DNA of 64,000 nt from Pelagibacter sp052048135 (GCF_052048135.1 NZ_JBNAIM010000002.1:434001-498000); one strand, 5' to 3'; counted from the stretch's first letter, positions 25,440-35,907 are shown. A program made the numbers and translations. The notes: generated by a model not told the origin, from the sequence alone.

Positions 25440-26072
25440 ATGCCCACAGATAAGGATGGGGTAATGATTATTTTATCATCTCCTTCTGGAGCTGGTAAAA
25501 CAACTTTAGTTAATTTACTGTCTAAATTAAATAATTTTGAAATTTCAATTTCACATACTACCCGACAGCCAAGACATAATGAAGTTCCGAACAAAGACTA
25601 TTATTTTGTTGATGAAACTGAATTTAAAAGGCTAATTAATAATCAGGAATTTTTAGAGTATGCTAAAGTTTTTAATAATTTTTACGGATCAACAAGAACT
25701 CCTGTAATAAATAATTTAAGTAAAGGAAAAAACGTTCTTTTTGATATTGATTGGCAAGGAGCTGATCAAATAAAAAATAACAAATTAGACTATAAATTAA
25801 TTACTTTTTTTATTTTACCTCCAAGTAAAGAGGTATTATTTGATAGATTGTCTAATAGAGATATGAAAGATAAATTAATAGCAGATGAGAGAATGAAACA
25901 ATTTGGACGTGATGTTTTACACTGGATAAATTATGATTATGTCGTAATTAACAATGATTTAGAAAAATGTTTTCAAAAGATTAAAAATTTAATTGATGCA
26001 GAAATAAATAATGGCTCAAAAGACTATGACAAGGAATATATAAGAAGTCACGTAGAAAAGCTTACCTCATAA
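25440..26072 (+). CDS. gmk: Guanylate kinase
   Basis: Phosphorylates GMP to GDP. P-loop SSPSGAGKTTL starts near residue 13; the GMP-binding region (HTTRQPRHNEV, then DYYFVD) and lid follow. 210 residues. An internal ATG at 25464, preceded by AAGGATGGGG, would remove eight residues and is a possible start. The 3' end overlaps rsmA on the other strand by 6 bp. Confidence 0.94.
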   Translation: MPTDKDGVMIILSSPSGAGKTTLVNLLSKLNNFEISISHTTRQPRHNEVPNKDYYFVDETEFKRLINNQEFLEYAKVFNNFYGSTRTPVINNLSKGKNVLFDIDWQGADQIKNNKLDYKLITFFILPPSKEVLFDRLSNRDMKDKLIADERMKQFGRDVLHWINYDYVVINNDLEKCFQKIKNLIDAEINNGSKDYDKEYIRSHVEKLTS

Positions 26073-26846
26073 ATTTTCATATTCTTCAGTTAATTCATAA
26101 TATATTTCATGACTTAAATTTTGAGGTCTTAAATTCAAATCAATATTTAATTTCTTAGCAATTTCAAAATTTCCATTGAATAATTGATTGTATGGTTTTT
26201 TTAACATTTTCCTTCGTTGATTAAAAAAAACTTTGGTAATTGTCTCTAAATTTTTGGAATTTTTTATATTATGGAATTTTTTTTTTGGTTTAAAAATCAA
26301 TAAAGAACTATCAATTTTAGGTTTTGGAAAAAAACTACTAGGTTTGATGTCACAAATTTTTTTTATATCTAATTTCCAATTTGCTAATACAGACAACCTT
26401 CCATAATTAGATGTGTTAGTCTCTGAAACGATTCTATTAGCAACTTCTTTTTGAAACATTAAAACCAGACTATCAAACCAAAAATAGTTTCTATCTAAAT
26501 TTAAAATCCATTTACATAATATTTCAGTAGATATATTATATGGAAGATTTCCAAATACAGTTAATTTTTCTTTACAAATTTTTTTTTCATTAATTCTCAA
26601 TATATCATCATTTATAATTGTCTGATCTTTAAATTTATTTATTAAAATAGATATTAAATTTTTATCTTTTTCTATTAAAAAAATTTTTTTTGGATTTTTT
26701 TTTAAGATGTATGAAGTAAGATTACCAGTTCCAGGTCCAACCTCAAGAATTGATTTACCATCAATTTTTGTCACACTGACTATTTTAGCTAATATATTTT
26801 TATCATTTAAAAAGTTTTGTCCTAAACTTTTCTTTGGTTTAATCAC
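26067..26846 (-). CDS. rsmA: 16S rRNA dimethyladenosine transferase RsmA (KsgA)
   Basis: Dimethylates two adjacent adenosines near the 3' end of 16S rRNA. LGQNFL (8-13), SAM-binding VGPGTGNLT and the catalytic NLPYNIS motif are present; 259 residues. The start is GTG, sharing GTGA with the pdxA stop, so translation is coupled to pdxA. Confidence 0.95.
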   Translation of the reverse strand: MIKPKKSLGQNFLNDKNILAKIVSVTKIDGKSILEVGPGTGNLTSYILKKNPKKIFLIEKDKNLISILINKFKDQTIINDDILRINEKKICKEKLTVFGNLPYNISTEILCKWILNLDRNYFWFDSLVLMFQKEVANRIVSETNTSNYGRLSVLANWKLDIKKICDIKPSSFFPKPKIDSSLLIFKPKKKFHNIKNSKNLETITKVFFNQRRKMLKKPYNQLFNGNFEIAKKLNIDLNLRPQNLSHEIYYELTEEYENL

Positions 26847-27811
26847 TTTTGTTGATCCAAAAAAGTTAAAGCTTTAATCAAACTTTGTGGATTTGATAAA
26901 TTTTTTCCAAGCATGGTTTCATTTGGGCCATGATCTGGTGAAACTCTAAGGTAAGGAAGACCCAAAGTAATATTAATAGCGTCATATTCAAATAATGTTT
27001 TAATTGGCGTTAAAACTTGATCATGATACATTCCAACTATTACATCATATTTTTTTCTGTTTTTTTTTAAGAAAATTGTATCAGCTGCATAAGGCCCAAA
27101 AACTTTATATTTAGATTTAGATAAATATTTGATTGCAGGCTTTATTATTTTTTCATCTTCATCAAATGGATGAATACTTTCACAATGTGGATTGAGACCA
27201 ACAACTCCTATTTTCGGTGTTATTTTAAGGTAGTTTTTGTAGAAGCTGTCTATAAGTGTTATCTTTTCAATTAACATTTTTTTTGAAATTTTTTTTGAAA
27301 CTTCTTTTAAAGGTAAATGAGTTGTTAAAGGACATACAGATAGTTCGTTATTGTATATTAACATGGCAAATTTTTTAGATTTTGATTTATTAGCTAAATA
27401 TTCTGTTATTCCTAAAAACTTTTTATTTAAAAAGAATTTTTTAGAAATTGGACCGTTTATAAATTTATTTGAAAAATTTTTTTTTAAAATTTTTAATGCT
27501 AAATTAAAAGATTCTTTTATGTAATCATTTGACTTATGTGAAATTTTTTCAAATGGTTTTGATTGTTTATAATTTACATTAATTAAATTGATGTATCTAT
27601 AATCAAATTTATACTCATCTAATTTAAAAAAATCTATTAATCTTATTTTTTTTTTTATATTTAATCTTTTCATTTGAAGTTTTAGTATTTCAAATGAGGC
27701 AATTAAAATTATGGGGCTTCTAAATTTTTTATATCTTATAGCTTTAAAATATATTTCAAAAAAAATACTATTTGGTTCACCCGCTACAATAATTATTGGC
27801 TTATAAGTCAT
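26843..27811 (-). CDS. pdxA: 4-hydroxythreonine-4-phosphate dehydrogenase PdxA
   Basis: Vitamin B6 synthesis: oxidation of 4-phosphohydroxy-L-threonine. Typical blocks are GEPNS near the start, the metal-binding TTHLPL, GLNPHCE, GPYAADT and GMYHDQ, and the C-terminal SPDHGP with its histidine. The ATG at 27811 is used; the TTG just before it is unlikely. It overlaps surA by 11 bp. Standard neighbour of surA and rsmA in proteobacteria. Confidence 0.94.
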   Translation of the reverse strand: MTYKPIIIVAGEPNSIFFEIYFKAIRYKKFRSPIILIASFEILKLQMKRLNIKKKIRLIDFFKLDEYKFDYRYINLINVNYKQSKPFEKISHKSNDYIKESFNLALKILKKNFSNKFINGPISKKFFLNKKFLGITEYLANKSKSKKFAMLIYNNELSVCPLTTHLPLKEVSKKISKKMLIEKITLIDSFYKNYLKITPKIGVVGLNPHCESIHPFDEDEKIIKPAIKYLSKSKYKVFGPYAADTIFLKKNRKKYDVIVGMYHDQVLTPIKTLFEYDAINITLGLPYLRVSPDHGPNETMLGKNLSNPQSLIKALTFLDQQK

Positions 27812-28745
27812 CAAAAATTAAGTCTTTTTTAATCTTATTAAAATAATTATTAGAAAGTTGATTTAGTTGTTCGTTTGTTTTAAACATAATCGCTTCTTGA
27901 ATTTTTTTATCTAAGTCAAATTCAATCTCGTATTCTTTTATGTCTTCAACTTTAATAATCAAAAATCCTGCTGATGTTCTAATTGGTTTAGAATATTGAC
28001 CTATTTCTAATTTGTTAATTTCATTTTTAATTACATTATTTAGATTATCTACTTTTACCCATCCAATAAATCCACCAACTGATGCAGTGTCAGATATACT
28101 ATTGATTAAAGCTGCATTCTTAAATCCTGTTTGTTCTATATCCAAAATAATTTTTTCATATTTTGTATTAAATTCAGATTTTTTATTTATATCAAAAACA
28201 ATTTCTGAAAGAGATAATTCTCTTTGCAATTTTTTTTCAGAATTTTTTAATATTTCCTTTCTGATCTGATCTTTATTGATAATTACTTTTGAATTAAATT
28301 TTTGAAAAATTATATCATTCCAAATTAATTCAATAGCAATTTTTTCTTTTGCATTTTTAACATCAAGATTGTTACTTTTTAAAAATTCATTAAAACTATC
28401 TAGAGAATTTATACCTAACTTTGAATATTTATCTTTTATAAATTTCAAGAGAAATTTATCTTCTATTTTAACCTCCTCAACATAATTCATTATCTCTATT
28501 TTTTTAATTTTTTCTCTTATGATTGTGTTTTTTGAAATTTCTAATAAATCTTTTTCATTAAGATTATTTATTTCAGGATTAAAAATTTTAAGAAATTTAA
28601 TCTCCTCATAAATATCAATTGTTGTAATTATTTCATTATTAACTTTAAAAAGTATTTTATTTTCAAATGACTCTAAGCTTTTAGAATTAATTATTATAAA
28701 TAAACAAATTATTAATAAATTTTTTAATTTATTTAACATTTTCAT
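27801..28745 (-). CDS. surA: SurA-like periplasmic peptidyl-prolyl isomerase/chaperone
   Basis: Probable outer-membrane protein chaperone. The ATG at 28745, 4 bases after the lptD stop, gives a Lys-rich start and a hydrophobic signal segment (about residues 8-22). A SurA N-terminal helical domain follows (VNNEIITTIDIYEEI near 35-50), then a parvulin domain (LSLSEIVFDI to SAGFLIIKVEDI, about 190-280). About 314 residues. The sequence is divergent, but the place between lptD and pdxA is diagnostic. Confidence 0.88.
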   Translation of the reverse strand: MKMLNKLKNLLIICLFIIINSKSLESFENKILFKVNNEIITTIDIYEEIKFLKIFNPEINNLNEKDLLEISKNTIIREKIKKIEIMNYVEEVKIEDKFLLKFIKDKYSKLGINSLDSFNEFLKSNNLDVKNAKEKIAIELIWNDIIFQKFNSKVIINKDQIRKEILKNSEKKLQRELSLSEIVFDINKKSEFNTKYEKIILDIEQTGFKNAALINSISDTASVGGFIGWVKVDNLNNVIKNEINKLEIGQYSKPIRTSAGFLIIKVEDIKEYEIEFDLDKKIQEAIMFKTNEQLNQLSNNYFNKIKKDLIFDDL

Positions 28746-28749
28746 AAAA

Positions 28750-31182
28750 TTAATTAGCAACTTTTTGTTCAATGGATGTGAGAGGAATTAAGGTAATACT
28801 TAACATAAAATCCTCAGTTGGTTTTAAATCTCTATCATTATAGTATGTCTTGTTATATTTAATACCAGCAACTAAACAATCGTTTTTGTATTCATAGATT
28901 AAATCATAATATTCAGTTAAATCTATTTCTCTATTCTTTCTAGTTCTAAATGTAATAAAATTTTTATCGTCAAAATTAAAACTTGTTGTATTTTCTAAAA
29001 TGTTTGAACTTCCAATAGCTCCATTTTCTTCTATAAAATTAAATGTGGTTAAAAAATTATTTTTTGAGATTGATGCGCCTAAAGAATTGTATTGAAAATG
29101 TTTTAAATTATTGTCTATTGAGAATTCATAATTAAGTTTAATATTTTCATTAAAATTATTTGTTACTTTTCCAAAGTAATTTGAATTTTTTTGGTCTAAT
29201 GTGCTATTTGACGGAATATTCTTATTTGACTTAGTTCTTAGAACAGTTGCAAGACTAAATTCAAAATATTTGTTGATATCATTTAATTTCTCTTTTTTAT
29301 AATCTATTCCCAAAGTAAGATTTTGCCCTGATTCAATAGTGTCTATTAAACCCAATCTATCTATATTAAATATATTATCATTATTTATTCTTCTATTTTC
29401 GGTAATATAATTTTTCATTTCTGATGGATTAATTCTTAATGATAATCTTGTATTTATAAGATTTACATAGTTTTCATCTATTTTAGTAAGTGGGTAACTC
29501 GATTGCATTTCAAGCATATTCATAATTTTTAGATGGGGACTTGAGTCATATTCTAAATTGTTCTTACCAGCTGTGATCGTATTTTTTAAATAATAATTAA
29601 AATTATTCTTAAAACCATTTTTTGTGATAAAATCATAACTTTGGATATTAAGATTATTAATCATTCTTGATCTTAAACTATTAGTGTCTTTTAAAATATT
29701 ATCTCCGTGAGAAAGAAAATTAAATGAACCGAAATTACTATCGTTAAAAAAAACTTTTGAAAAGTTATAATAAGGCAAAACATATTGATAACGATCTGTT
29801 TCTGCTTTTGAGAGATCTTCATATGAAATAAAGCCTGTGTCAAAAGCAAATTTTTCATGATCTAAATTTAATTTTATATCTGAAGTTAAAGTATCAAAGC
29901 TTTCAGGCTTCAAATCAGCATCAACGATATTTGTATCAAAAACCTTTAAATAAGTATCATTATTCACCTTTTGAACAGAAATATTTAATGAACTTTCTAT
30001 AAAATCTTCAAAATTTAAATCTGCATCATACTTAGTAAAAAAGTGTGTAAGTGTTTTCTTTTTATTAGTTGTCTCAGCCTTGTATCCATTAACAATATTA
30101 AAATCGGTTATAAAAAAAGAATTTTTATTTTGTTGTCTATATTCATTTTGAAGCATTAATATATCCTTATCAAAAAAAGTTGGCTTAAATGTTAAATCTT
30201 TATTTTCAGAAATAACATGAAAATAGGGCACTTGAATTGATGAACCTAAAATGTTTGAATTATTAATATGTGGTACTAATAAACCTGATTGTCTTTTCAC
30301 AGTTGGGCCGGGGTGAAAAAATTTTGGGAAATATAGAATTGGTATATCATAAACTTTTACTACTGCTTTGTCATAATATATCTGTTTTTTGTTCTTATCA
30401 TAGGTTACTTTATCTGCCTGAATAGTCCATGGAGGACAGCTATCATTTTTTTTACAACTTGTGAAAATACCTTTGCTAATTGTGGTTATGTCATTTTTAC
30501 TAGTTGAGGAGATTCCTTTGAATCTTGGATCATTATCCTTATTTCCAAAAAGGTTTTTTTTCAGTTTAATATCAATATCTTGGGCAATATAGCTTTGATC
30601 TTTTAAATTAAAAATTGCAGTTTTAAAAAAATACTTATCACTGAATGGTTGATTATATTTTGTATTTATAAAAAAATCTTCACCTTTCAAAACTTCTTCG
30701 TTAATTGAATAACTAAATCTACCTATTTCAAAAAGTGTTTGATTCTTTTTATCAATAAATGTTACATTTTTATTAGAACTAATAATTCCTTCATTCCTGT
30801 AAATTATTATATCTTCTGCTTTGAAGTTATAATTTGAGTATATTGTAGAGTTTGATTTACCTTTAATTTCAATTTTTTCACTTTTCTTAGAATAAAGAAC
30901 ATTTTCTGAGTATATATCATAATTATTTATTTCGTCTTTGATTCTTATATTACCACTGGCTTTAAGAATATTTTTGATCTTATCATATTCAAATTGATCG
31001 GCATCAATAGTAATACCGTCATTTGTTGTAATTTTTCCTCTTTTTTTTCCAACAATTTTATTTCCTTTATCAAGAATTTCTATTTGAGAAATATCGAAAT
31101 TCAATTGATCATTACCATAAACACTAGAAAAAAATAAATTACTTAAAATTATTATAATAAAAATTGATATTTTATTTAGCAT
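28750..31182 (-). CDS. lptD: LPS assembly outer-membrane protein LptD
   Basis: Outer-membrane beta barrel that inserts lipopolysaccharide with LptE. A signal peptide (about 1-23) precedes an OstA/LptA-like jellyroll domain (about 45-220, KIVGKKRGKITTNDG), then the barrel, including the conserved PILYFPKFFHPGP and RQSGLL segment near residue 290. The usual LptD cysteine pattern is reduced; a KKNDSCPPW pair lies near 250. 810 residues. It overlaps lptG by 11 bp. Confidence 0.93.
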   Translation of the reverse strand: MLNKISIFIIIILSNLFFSSVYGNDQLNFDISQIEILDKGNKIVGKKRGKITTNDGITIDADQFEYDKIKNILKASGNIRIKDEINNYDIYSENVLYSKKSEKIEIKGKSNSTIYSNYNFKAEDIIIYRNEGIISSNKNVTFIDKKNQTLFEIGRFSYSINEEVLKGEDFFINTKYNQPFSDKYFFKTAIFNLKDQSYIAQDIDIKLKKNLFGNKDNDPRFKGISSTSKNDITTISKGIFTSCKKNDSCPPWTIQADKVTYDKNKKQIYYDKAVVKVYDIPILYFPKFFHPGPTVKRQSGLLVPHINNSNILGSSIQVPYFHVISENKDLTFKPTFFDKDILMLQNEYRQQNKNSFFITDFNIVNGYKAETTNKKKTLTHFFTKYDADLNFEDFIESSLNISVQKVNNDTYLKVFDTNIVDADLKPESFDTLTSDIKLNLDHEKFAFDTGFISYEDLSKAETDRYQYVLPYYNFSKVFFNDSNFGSFNFLSHGDNILKDTNSLRSRMINNLNIQSYDFITKNGFKNNFNYYLKNTITAGKNNLEYDSSPHLKIMNMLEMQSSYPLTKIDENYVNLINTRLSLRINPSEMKNYITENRRINNDNIFNIDRLGLIDTIESGQNLTLGIDYKKEKLNDINKYFEFSLATVLRTKSNKNIPSNSTLDQKNSNYFGKVTNNFNENIKLNYEFSIDNNLKHFQYNSLGASISKNNFLTTFNFIEENGAIGSSNILENTTSFNFDDKNFITFRTRKNREIDLTEYYDLIYEYKNDCLVAGIKYNKTYYNDRDLKPTEDFMLSITLIPLTSIEQKVAN

Positions 31183-32245
31183 TCAAATTTCTCATGAAGA
31201 TTAAATTAATTAGAGTAAAAAATAATAATGGAATAAAAATTGAGCTCAAAACACTGATTTTTTCTGAAGTGCCCAATATATAAAAAAAGTTATTTATGTA
31301 ATAGATTACCACTGATAAGAATAAACCTATTGTTATCTTTAAATATTTACTTTTAAAACTTTTTGTATTGATCATAATTATCCCGGAAAAAATAAACATT
31401 AAACAAATATAAAATGGAAATGAGATCAATTTTAACAATTGAAGATCTATTTCTGTAAGAGAATAGCTCAATTTTTTATAATTTTTTCTCATTTCAAGAA
31501 GTTCTAAAAGAGAGAGTGAAGACATGTTTGAAAATAAATTTTGAATTATCTGATAATCAAAATTTGTATTGAATTTTAATTCATCAATTATTTGTTTATT
31601 ATTTTGAATGTATATTTCAGCATTTTCGATGATCCATTCTTTATTGGTAATATCAATTTTTTTGCTTTTAATATTTCTTATTATTTCATAATTTTTATCA
31701 AATTCAGAAATGTATGCATCTAGAAGTTTATTTTGACTTATTAAACCGGCATTTATCATAAGAGTTTTTTCATCATGTATATCTTTAATCCATAAACCAT
31801 TATTTGTAATTACAGCAAGATATTTATTGTCTTCTGTGTAGTTTGATTTCAACCCTAAATACAAATTTTTTAAATTTGATGACAAATTATAAAAAATTGA
31901 AATTATTAAAATACCTGTGAAAAAAGTAGTAACCGTTAATATAGAAAATATTTTTGAATTTTTAAGTCCTGAGTATTTAAATATATTAATTTCGTTATTA
32001 TTGAACAAATTATTAAAAAAAAATTGAGTTGATATTAAAAATATAAATGGAAACATTTCAAATACAAACATTGGAGTATTTATTAAGGAAAGATAAAGTG
32101 GAAAAAAAGTATTTACCTCACTCTTTTTAAAAAACTCAAGTTCTGTAAGTAAATTAAGTATAAATATTAAAGAAAAAAATATAAAAAAAACATTAAATAA
32201 TGACGATAAATAATTTTTTAATAAAAATTGTATATGTATTTTCAT
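31172..32245 (-). CDS. lptG: LPS export permease LptG
   Basis: YjgP/YjgQ-family inner-membrane permease of the LptB2FG transporter. Three hydrophobic spans near the N-terminus, a periplasmic jellyroll domain (about 135-260) and three C-terminal spans; 357 residues. Assigned lptG and not lptF by gene order (lptF-lptG-lptD) and by the SLLELLEM segment. Confidence 0.88.
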   Translation of the reverse strand: MKIHIQFLLKNYLSSLFNVFFIFFSLIFILNLLTELEFFKKSEVNTFFPLYLSLINTPMFVFEMFPFIFLISTQFFFNNLFNNNEINIFKYSGLKNSKIFSILTVTTFFTGILIISIFYNLSSNLKNLYLGLKSNYTEDNKYLAVITNNGLWIKDIHDEKTLMINAGLISQNKLLDAYISEFDKNYEIIRNIKSKKIDITNKEWIIENAEIYIQNNKQIIDELKFNTNFDYQIIQNLFSNMSSLSLLELLEMRKNYKKLSYSLTEIDLQLLKLISFPFYICLMFIFSGIIMINTKSFKSKYLKITIGLFLSVVIYYINNFFYILGTSEKISVLSSIFIPLLFFTLINLIFMRNLNAK

Positions 32246-32249
32246 ATTT

Positions 32250-33377
32250 TTATCTCACAAATTTAAATTTAAAAAAATATATTAGATAAAGACTTACAAT
32301 TAAAATTATCGGTATTATAAAGAATTTAATATTATTAAAAATATCTTCATTTATAAGTCTGATAGTCATCTCAGAAATTATTATTGTGCTTAAACCAATT
32401 AAAAATATTAAAACACGATATCTTGCGTAGTTAGTGTTTTCTTTTGATTTAAAAATTAATAGTAAAGAAATCAGAATTAAAACTGGAATATACAGTGGAA
32501 TAATCATTCTTTTATATAACTCTTTTAAAATATTATCAATATTATCTATCCGACAATTTTCTACTTGAAAAGTTTTATCAATTTTAAAAAATTTTAATTC
32601 TAATAAATTATGGTAACATCTAGTAAGATCAAGGGTGGCAACTTCTTGCGTTTTTTTATAAGTAGTAGTGTTATCTTCGAAATTACTAAGATTAAAATCA
32701 GTTTTTGAAAATCTAAAACTAGTTATTTTATCATCAACTACACTTATAGTTTCGCCAGAGTTTAATTCTAAAAATTGATTTTTTCCAATTTGTTTAAATT
32801 TACCTTTTTTTGCATATGTAACTTGAAAAGTATTTCCTGTTCCTTTTTTTAAATATATTTCATTTAAACTACCATCTTCATCTTTAGAGTTACTATAAAT
32901 CGTTAAACCTTTTACAGCATCATTGAAAACTCTAGGTTTAACAAAACCCTCTAAATAATTTATATTAGAAGTTCTAAGAAAAGATCTTGCTAAATCTTGA
33001 GTTTTAGGAACAACTAAAACTGTTAAAAATATTTGGATTAGCATAATTAGAAAAGAAAATTTTATAAAAAAATTGATTAATTCAATCTTATTTATTCCAA
33101 AATTCCAAAAAATAATTAATTCATTATTTAATTCATATTTAGCTATTACATATAAAAAACTGAAAAATAAAACAAAAGGTATAAGTTTACTTATTATTTT
33201 TGGAAAATTTAGTAATGAGAAATTTAAATAAACAAAATAGTCTCGCCCTCCTTCAACAATAATGTCTAAAAAATTAACTGCTTGAAATACCCATATAATT
33301 ATACCTACAGAAAAAAGAGTAATTAAAAAAAAGACTAGACAGTCAAATAATAATTTCCTAAATAATATTTTTTTCAT
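32250..33377 (-). CDS. lptF: LPS export permease LptF
   Basis: Partner permease of LptG with the same plan (three spans, periplasmic domain, three spans); 375 residues. The segment FPKIISKLIPFVLFFSFLY is typical of the family. First gene of the leftward lptF-lptG-lptD-surA-pdxA-rsmA run, 4 bp ahead of lptG and divergent from pepA across 83 bp. Confidence 0.9.
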   Translation of the reverse strand: MKKILFRKLLFDCLVFFLITLFSVGIIIWVFQAVNFLDIIVEGGRDYFVYLNFSLLNFPKIISKLIPFVLFFSFLYVIAKYELNNELIIFWNFGINKIELINFFIKFSFLIMLIQIFLTVLVVPKTQDLARSFLRTSNINYLEGFVKPRVFNDAVKGLTIYSNSKDEDGSLNEIYLKKGTGNTFQVTYAKKGKFKQIGKNQFLELNSGETISVVDDKITSFRFSKTDFNLSNFEDNTTTYKKTQEVATLDLTRCYHNLLELKFFKIDKTFQVENCRIDNIDNILKELYKRMIIPLYIPVLILISLLLIFKSKENTNYARYRVLIFLIGLSTIIISEMTIRLINEDIFNNIKFFIIPIILIVSLYLIYFFKFKFVR

Positions 33378-33460
33378 TGAAATCTATCAAAATAATACAT
33401 ATATATTTTCAACTAATAGTTTACAATTTAAATACAACTCAAAGTACATATATATAAAAA

Positions 33461-34930
33461 ATGTCAATAAAAATAAGGCTTAAAAATAGTTTTGATGAAA
33501 AACTTGTCAAAAACCATGTTTTTTTTACAAACCAAGATTTTAAAATCGCTGAATTTAATAAACTTTCGGTGTTCAAACACTCTAATTTTATAAAAAAATC
33601 AATTAGCTCTAATAAATTTGATGATAAGAATTTTTTATCATTTGATATTGGACCTACACAAAAAATCTTATTAATAAAAATTAAGAATAATCAAACTTCT
33701 CTGGATATTGAAAAAATTGGTGCTGATTTCTATAGCTATTTAAAATCTAATTCGTTTTTTAAAACAACATTTTATGAAGTTAATATTAGAAATGTCAGTT
33801 CTGATAATCAATATTTTTTTGATGAGTTTATTCATGGTCTGGAGTTAAAGTCTTATGAATTCAATAAATATAAGTCTAAAAAAGAAAATAAAATATTTGA
33901 AATAGATGTTATCAATAAAAATAAATCTTTTAAATTTAGTAGTAATAAAAGATTTAAGTCTTTAATTGAAGGAACTAATTTTACAAAAGATCTTGTTTCT
34001 GAACCTGGAAACATCCTACATCCAGATGAATATGCAAAAAGGTTACTAAAACTTAAAAAATTTGGTTTAAAAGTAAATATTTATAACGAAACAAAATTAA
34101 AAAAACTTGGAATGAATGCTTTATTAGGAGTTGGCCAAGGAAGTATTAGAGGGTCATATTTAGTAACTTTAGAATGGAATGGAATTAAATCTAAAAAAAA
34201 ACCATTAGCCTTTGTTGGGAAGGGAGTATGTTTTGATACTGGAGGTATATCTCTAAAACCAGCAAAATTTATGGAGGATATGACTTATGATATGGCTGGT
34301 TCTGCAGTTGTTGTCGGACTAATGAAAAATCTTGCAATAAGAAAAGCAAAAGTAAATGCTGTTGGTGTCGTTGGTCTAGTAGAAAACATGCCTGGAGGCA
34401 ATGCTCAAAGACCTGGAGATATTGTAAAATCTTATAGTGGCAAAACAATAGAAGTTTTGAATACAGATGCTGAAGGTAGATTAGTTTTAGCAGATGCTCT
34501 TACTTTTACAGAAAAAAAATTTAAACCAGAATTTATTGTTGATCTAGCAACATTAACTGGTGCAATTATTGTTTCTTTAGGTTCTGAATATGCAGGATTG
34601 TTCTCAAATAACGATAAATTATCTAAACAACTTTTTGACTCTGGTCAAAAGGTTGGAGAAAAAGTTTGGAGAATGCCTCTCCATAAAAATTATGATAAAT
34701 TAATAAATTCTAAAAATGCCGACATGCAAAATATAAACTACGTAGGTGGGGCAGGCTCAACTACTGCTGCTCAGTTTTTACAAAGATTCATTTTAAATAA
34801 AACACCATGGGCACATCTTGATATAGCTGGAATGGCTTTTTCAAAATATGGAGGAGCATTAAATTCTGGAGGTGCTACTGGATTTGGAGTGAGATTATTA
34901 AATCAACTAGTAGAGGATCATTATGAGTAA
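33461..34930 (+). CDS. pepA: Cytosol (leucyl) aminopeptidase PepA
   Basis: Dizinc or dimanganese M17 aminopeptidase releasing N-terminal residues. The C-terminal catalytic domain has VGKGVCFDTGGISLKP, the metal-binding DMAGSA and the family signature NTDAEGRL. 489 residues; the N-terminal domain is divergent. It overlaps ndk by 8 bp. Confidence 0.95.
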   Translation: MSIKIRLKNSFDEKLVKNHVFFTNQDFKIAEFNKLSVFKHSNFIKKSISSNKFDDKNFLSFDIGPTQKILLIKIKNNQTSLDIEKIGADFYSYLKSNSFFKTTFYEVNIRNVSSDNQYFFDEFIHGLELKSYEFNKYKSKKENKIFEIDVINKNKSFKFSSNKRFKSLIEGTNFTKDLVSEPGNILHPDEYAKRLLKLKKFGLKVNIYNETKLKKLGMNALLGVGQGSIRGSYLVTLEWNGIKSKKKPLAFVGKGVCFDTGGISLKPAKFMEDMTYDMAGSAVVVGLMKNLAIRKAKVNAVGVVGLVENMPGGNAQRPGDIVKSYSGKTIEVLNTDAEGRLVLADALTFTEKKFKPEFIVDLATLTGAIIVSLGSEYAGLFSNNDKLSKQLFDSGQKVGEKVWRMPLHKNYDKLINSKNADMQNINYVGGAGSTTAAQFLQRFILNKTPWAHLDIAGMAFSKYGGALNSGGATGFGVRLLNQLVEDHYE

Positions 34931-35333
34931 TTTAGAACGAACTTTATCAATTATAAAACCAGATGCGGTAGAAAGAAATTTAGAAAATGAAATTAAAAAA
35001 ATGTTTATAGAAAATGGTTTTAAAATAATTAAAGAAAAAAAAATACAAATAGAAAAATCAGAAGCTGAAACTTTTTATAAAGTTCATGAAACTAAACCGT
35101 TTTATAATGATTTATGTGCATATCTTTCATCTGGTCCAATAGTAGTAATGATACTTGAAAAAGAAAATGCTGTTTTAGGAAATAGGGATCTTATGGGAGC
35201 TACTAATCCAAAAGATGCAAAAGATGGTACTATTCGAAAAAAATATGGTATTTCAATTGATAAAAATTCTGTTCATGGCTCAGATAGTGTTGAAAATGCA
35301 AAAATTGAAATCGATTTCTTTTTTAGAGATTAG
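34923..35333 (+). CDS. ndk: Nucleoside diphosphate kinase
   Basis: Balances NTP and dNTP pools by phosphate transfer through a phospho-histidine, H118 in NSVHGSDS. ERTLSIIKPDAV opens the protein; 136 residues. Follows pepA by overlap and converges with purN, overlapping it by 11 bp. Confidence 0.96.
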   Translation: MSNLERTLSIIKPDAVERNLENEIKKMFIENGFKIIKEKKIQIEKSEAETFYKVHETKPFYNDLCAYLSSGPIVVMILEKENAVLGNRDLMGATNPKDAKDGTIRKKYGISIDKNSVHGSDSVENAKIEIDFFFRD

Positions 35334-35907
35334 TTAATATTTTTATCACAGCTTTTGGATATAATTTATGTTCCTGTTTTAGGATTTTAATCTTTAAAGA
35401 TTCTGCATTATCTCTTTTTGAAACTCTTACTTTTTTTTGTAAAATTATTCTTCCAGCATCAAGTTTTGAGTTAACATAATGAACTGTACAACCTGAGTAT
35501 TTTTCCTTATTGTTGATTACACGGGCATGAGTATCTAAACCTCTATATTTTGGTAACAATGAGGGATGGATATTTAAAATTTTACCCTTAAATCTTTTAA
35601 TAAAATCTTTTGATAAAATTTTCATAAAGCCTGCAAGGCAAATTAATCTAATCTCATTATTCTTTAAGTCCTTAAGGATAAATTTTTCTGAAACAGACTT
35701 GTTTTTAAAATTATAAATTTTTTTTTTAATCTTAAATATCTTTGCTAATTCAAGTCCTTTTGCTTTTGAATTATTTGAGACGATTAGATTTATTTTTATA
35801 GGGGAGTTTTTTGATAAAGAAAATTTTATAAGACTTTCAAGATTACTTCCAGTACCTGAAATAAAAATAGCAGTTTTTACTTTTTTAAGACCAATCAATT
35901 TTGCCAT
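35323..35907 (-). CDS. purN: Phosphoribosylglycinamide formyltransferase PurN
   Basis: Transfers formyl from 10-formyl-THF to GAR in purine synthesis. FISGTGSNL near the start, HPSLLPKYRG with the catalytic Asn-His-Asp set (N in ILNIHPS), and DAGRIILQ are present. I use the ATG at 35907 (about 194 residues) and not the upstream TTG; it overlaps purM by 23 bp. Confidence 0.94.
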   Translation of the reverse strand: MAKLIGLKKVKTAIFISGTGSNLESLIKFSLSKNSPIKINLIVSNNSKAKGLELAKIFKIKKKIYNFKNKSVSEKFILKDLKNNEIRLICLAGFMKILSKDFIKRFKGKILNIHPSLLPKYRGLDTHARVINNKEKYSGCTVHYVNSKLDAGRIILQKKVRVSKRDNAESLKIKILKQEHKLYPKAVIKILTNL

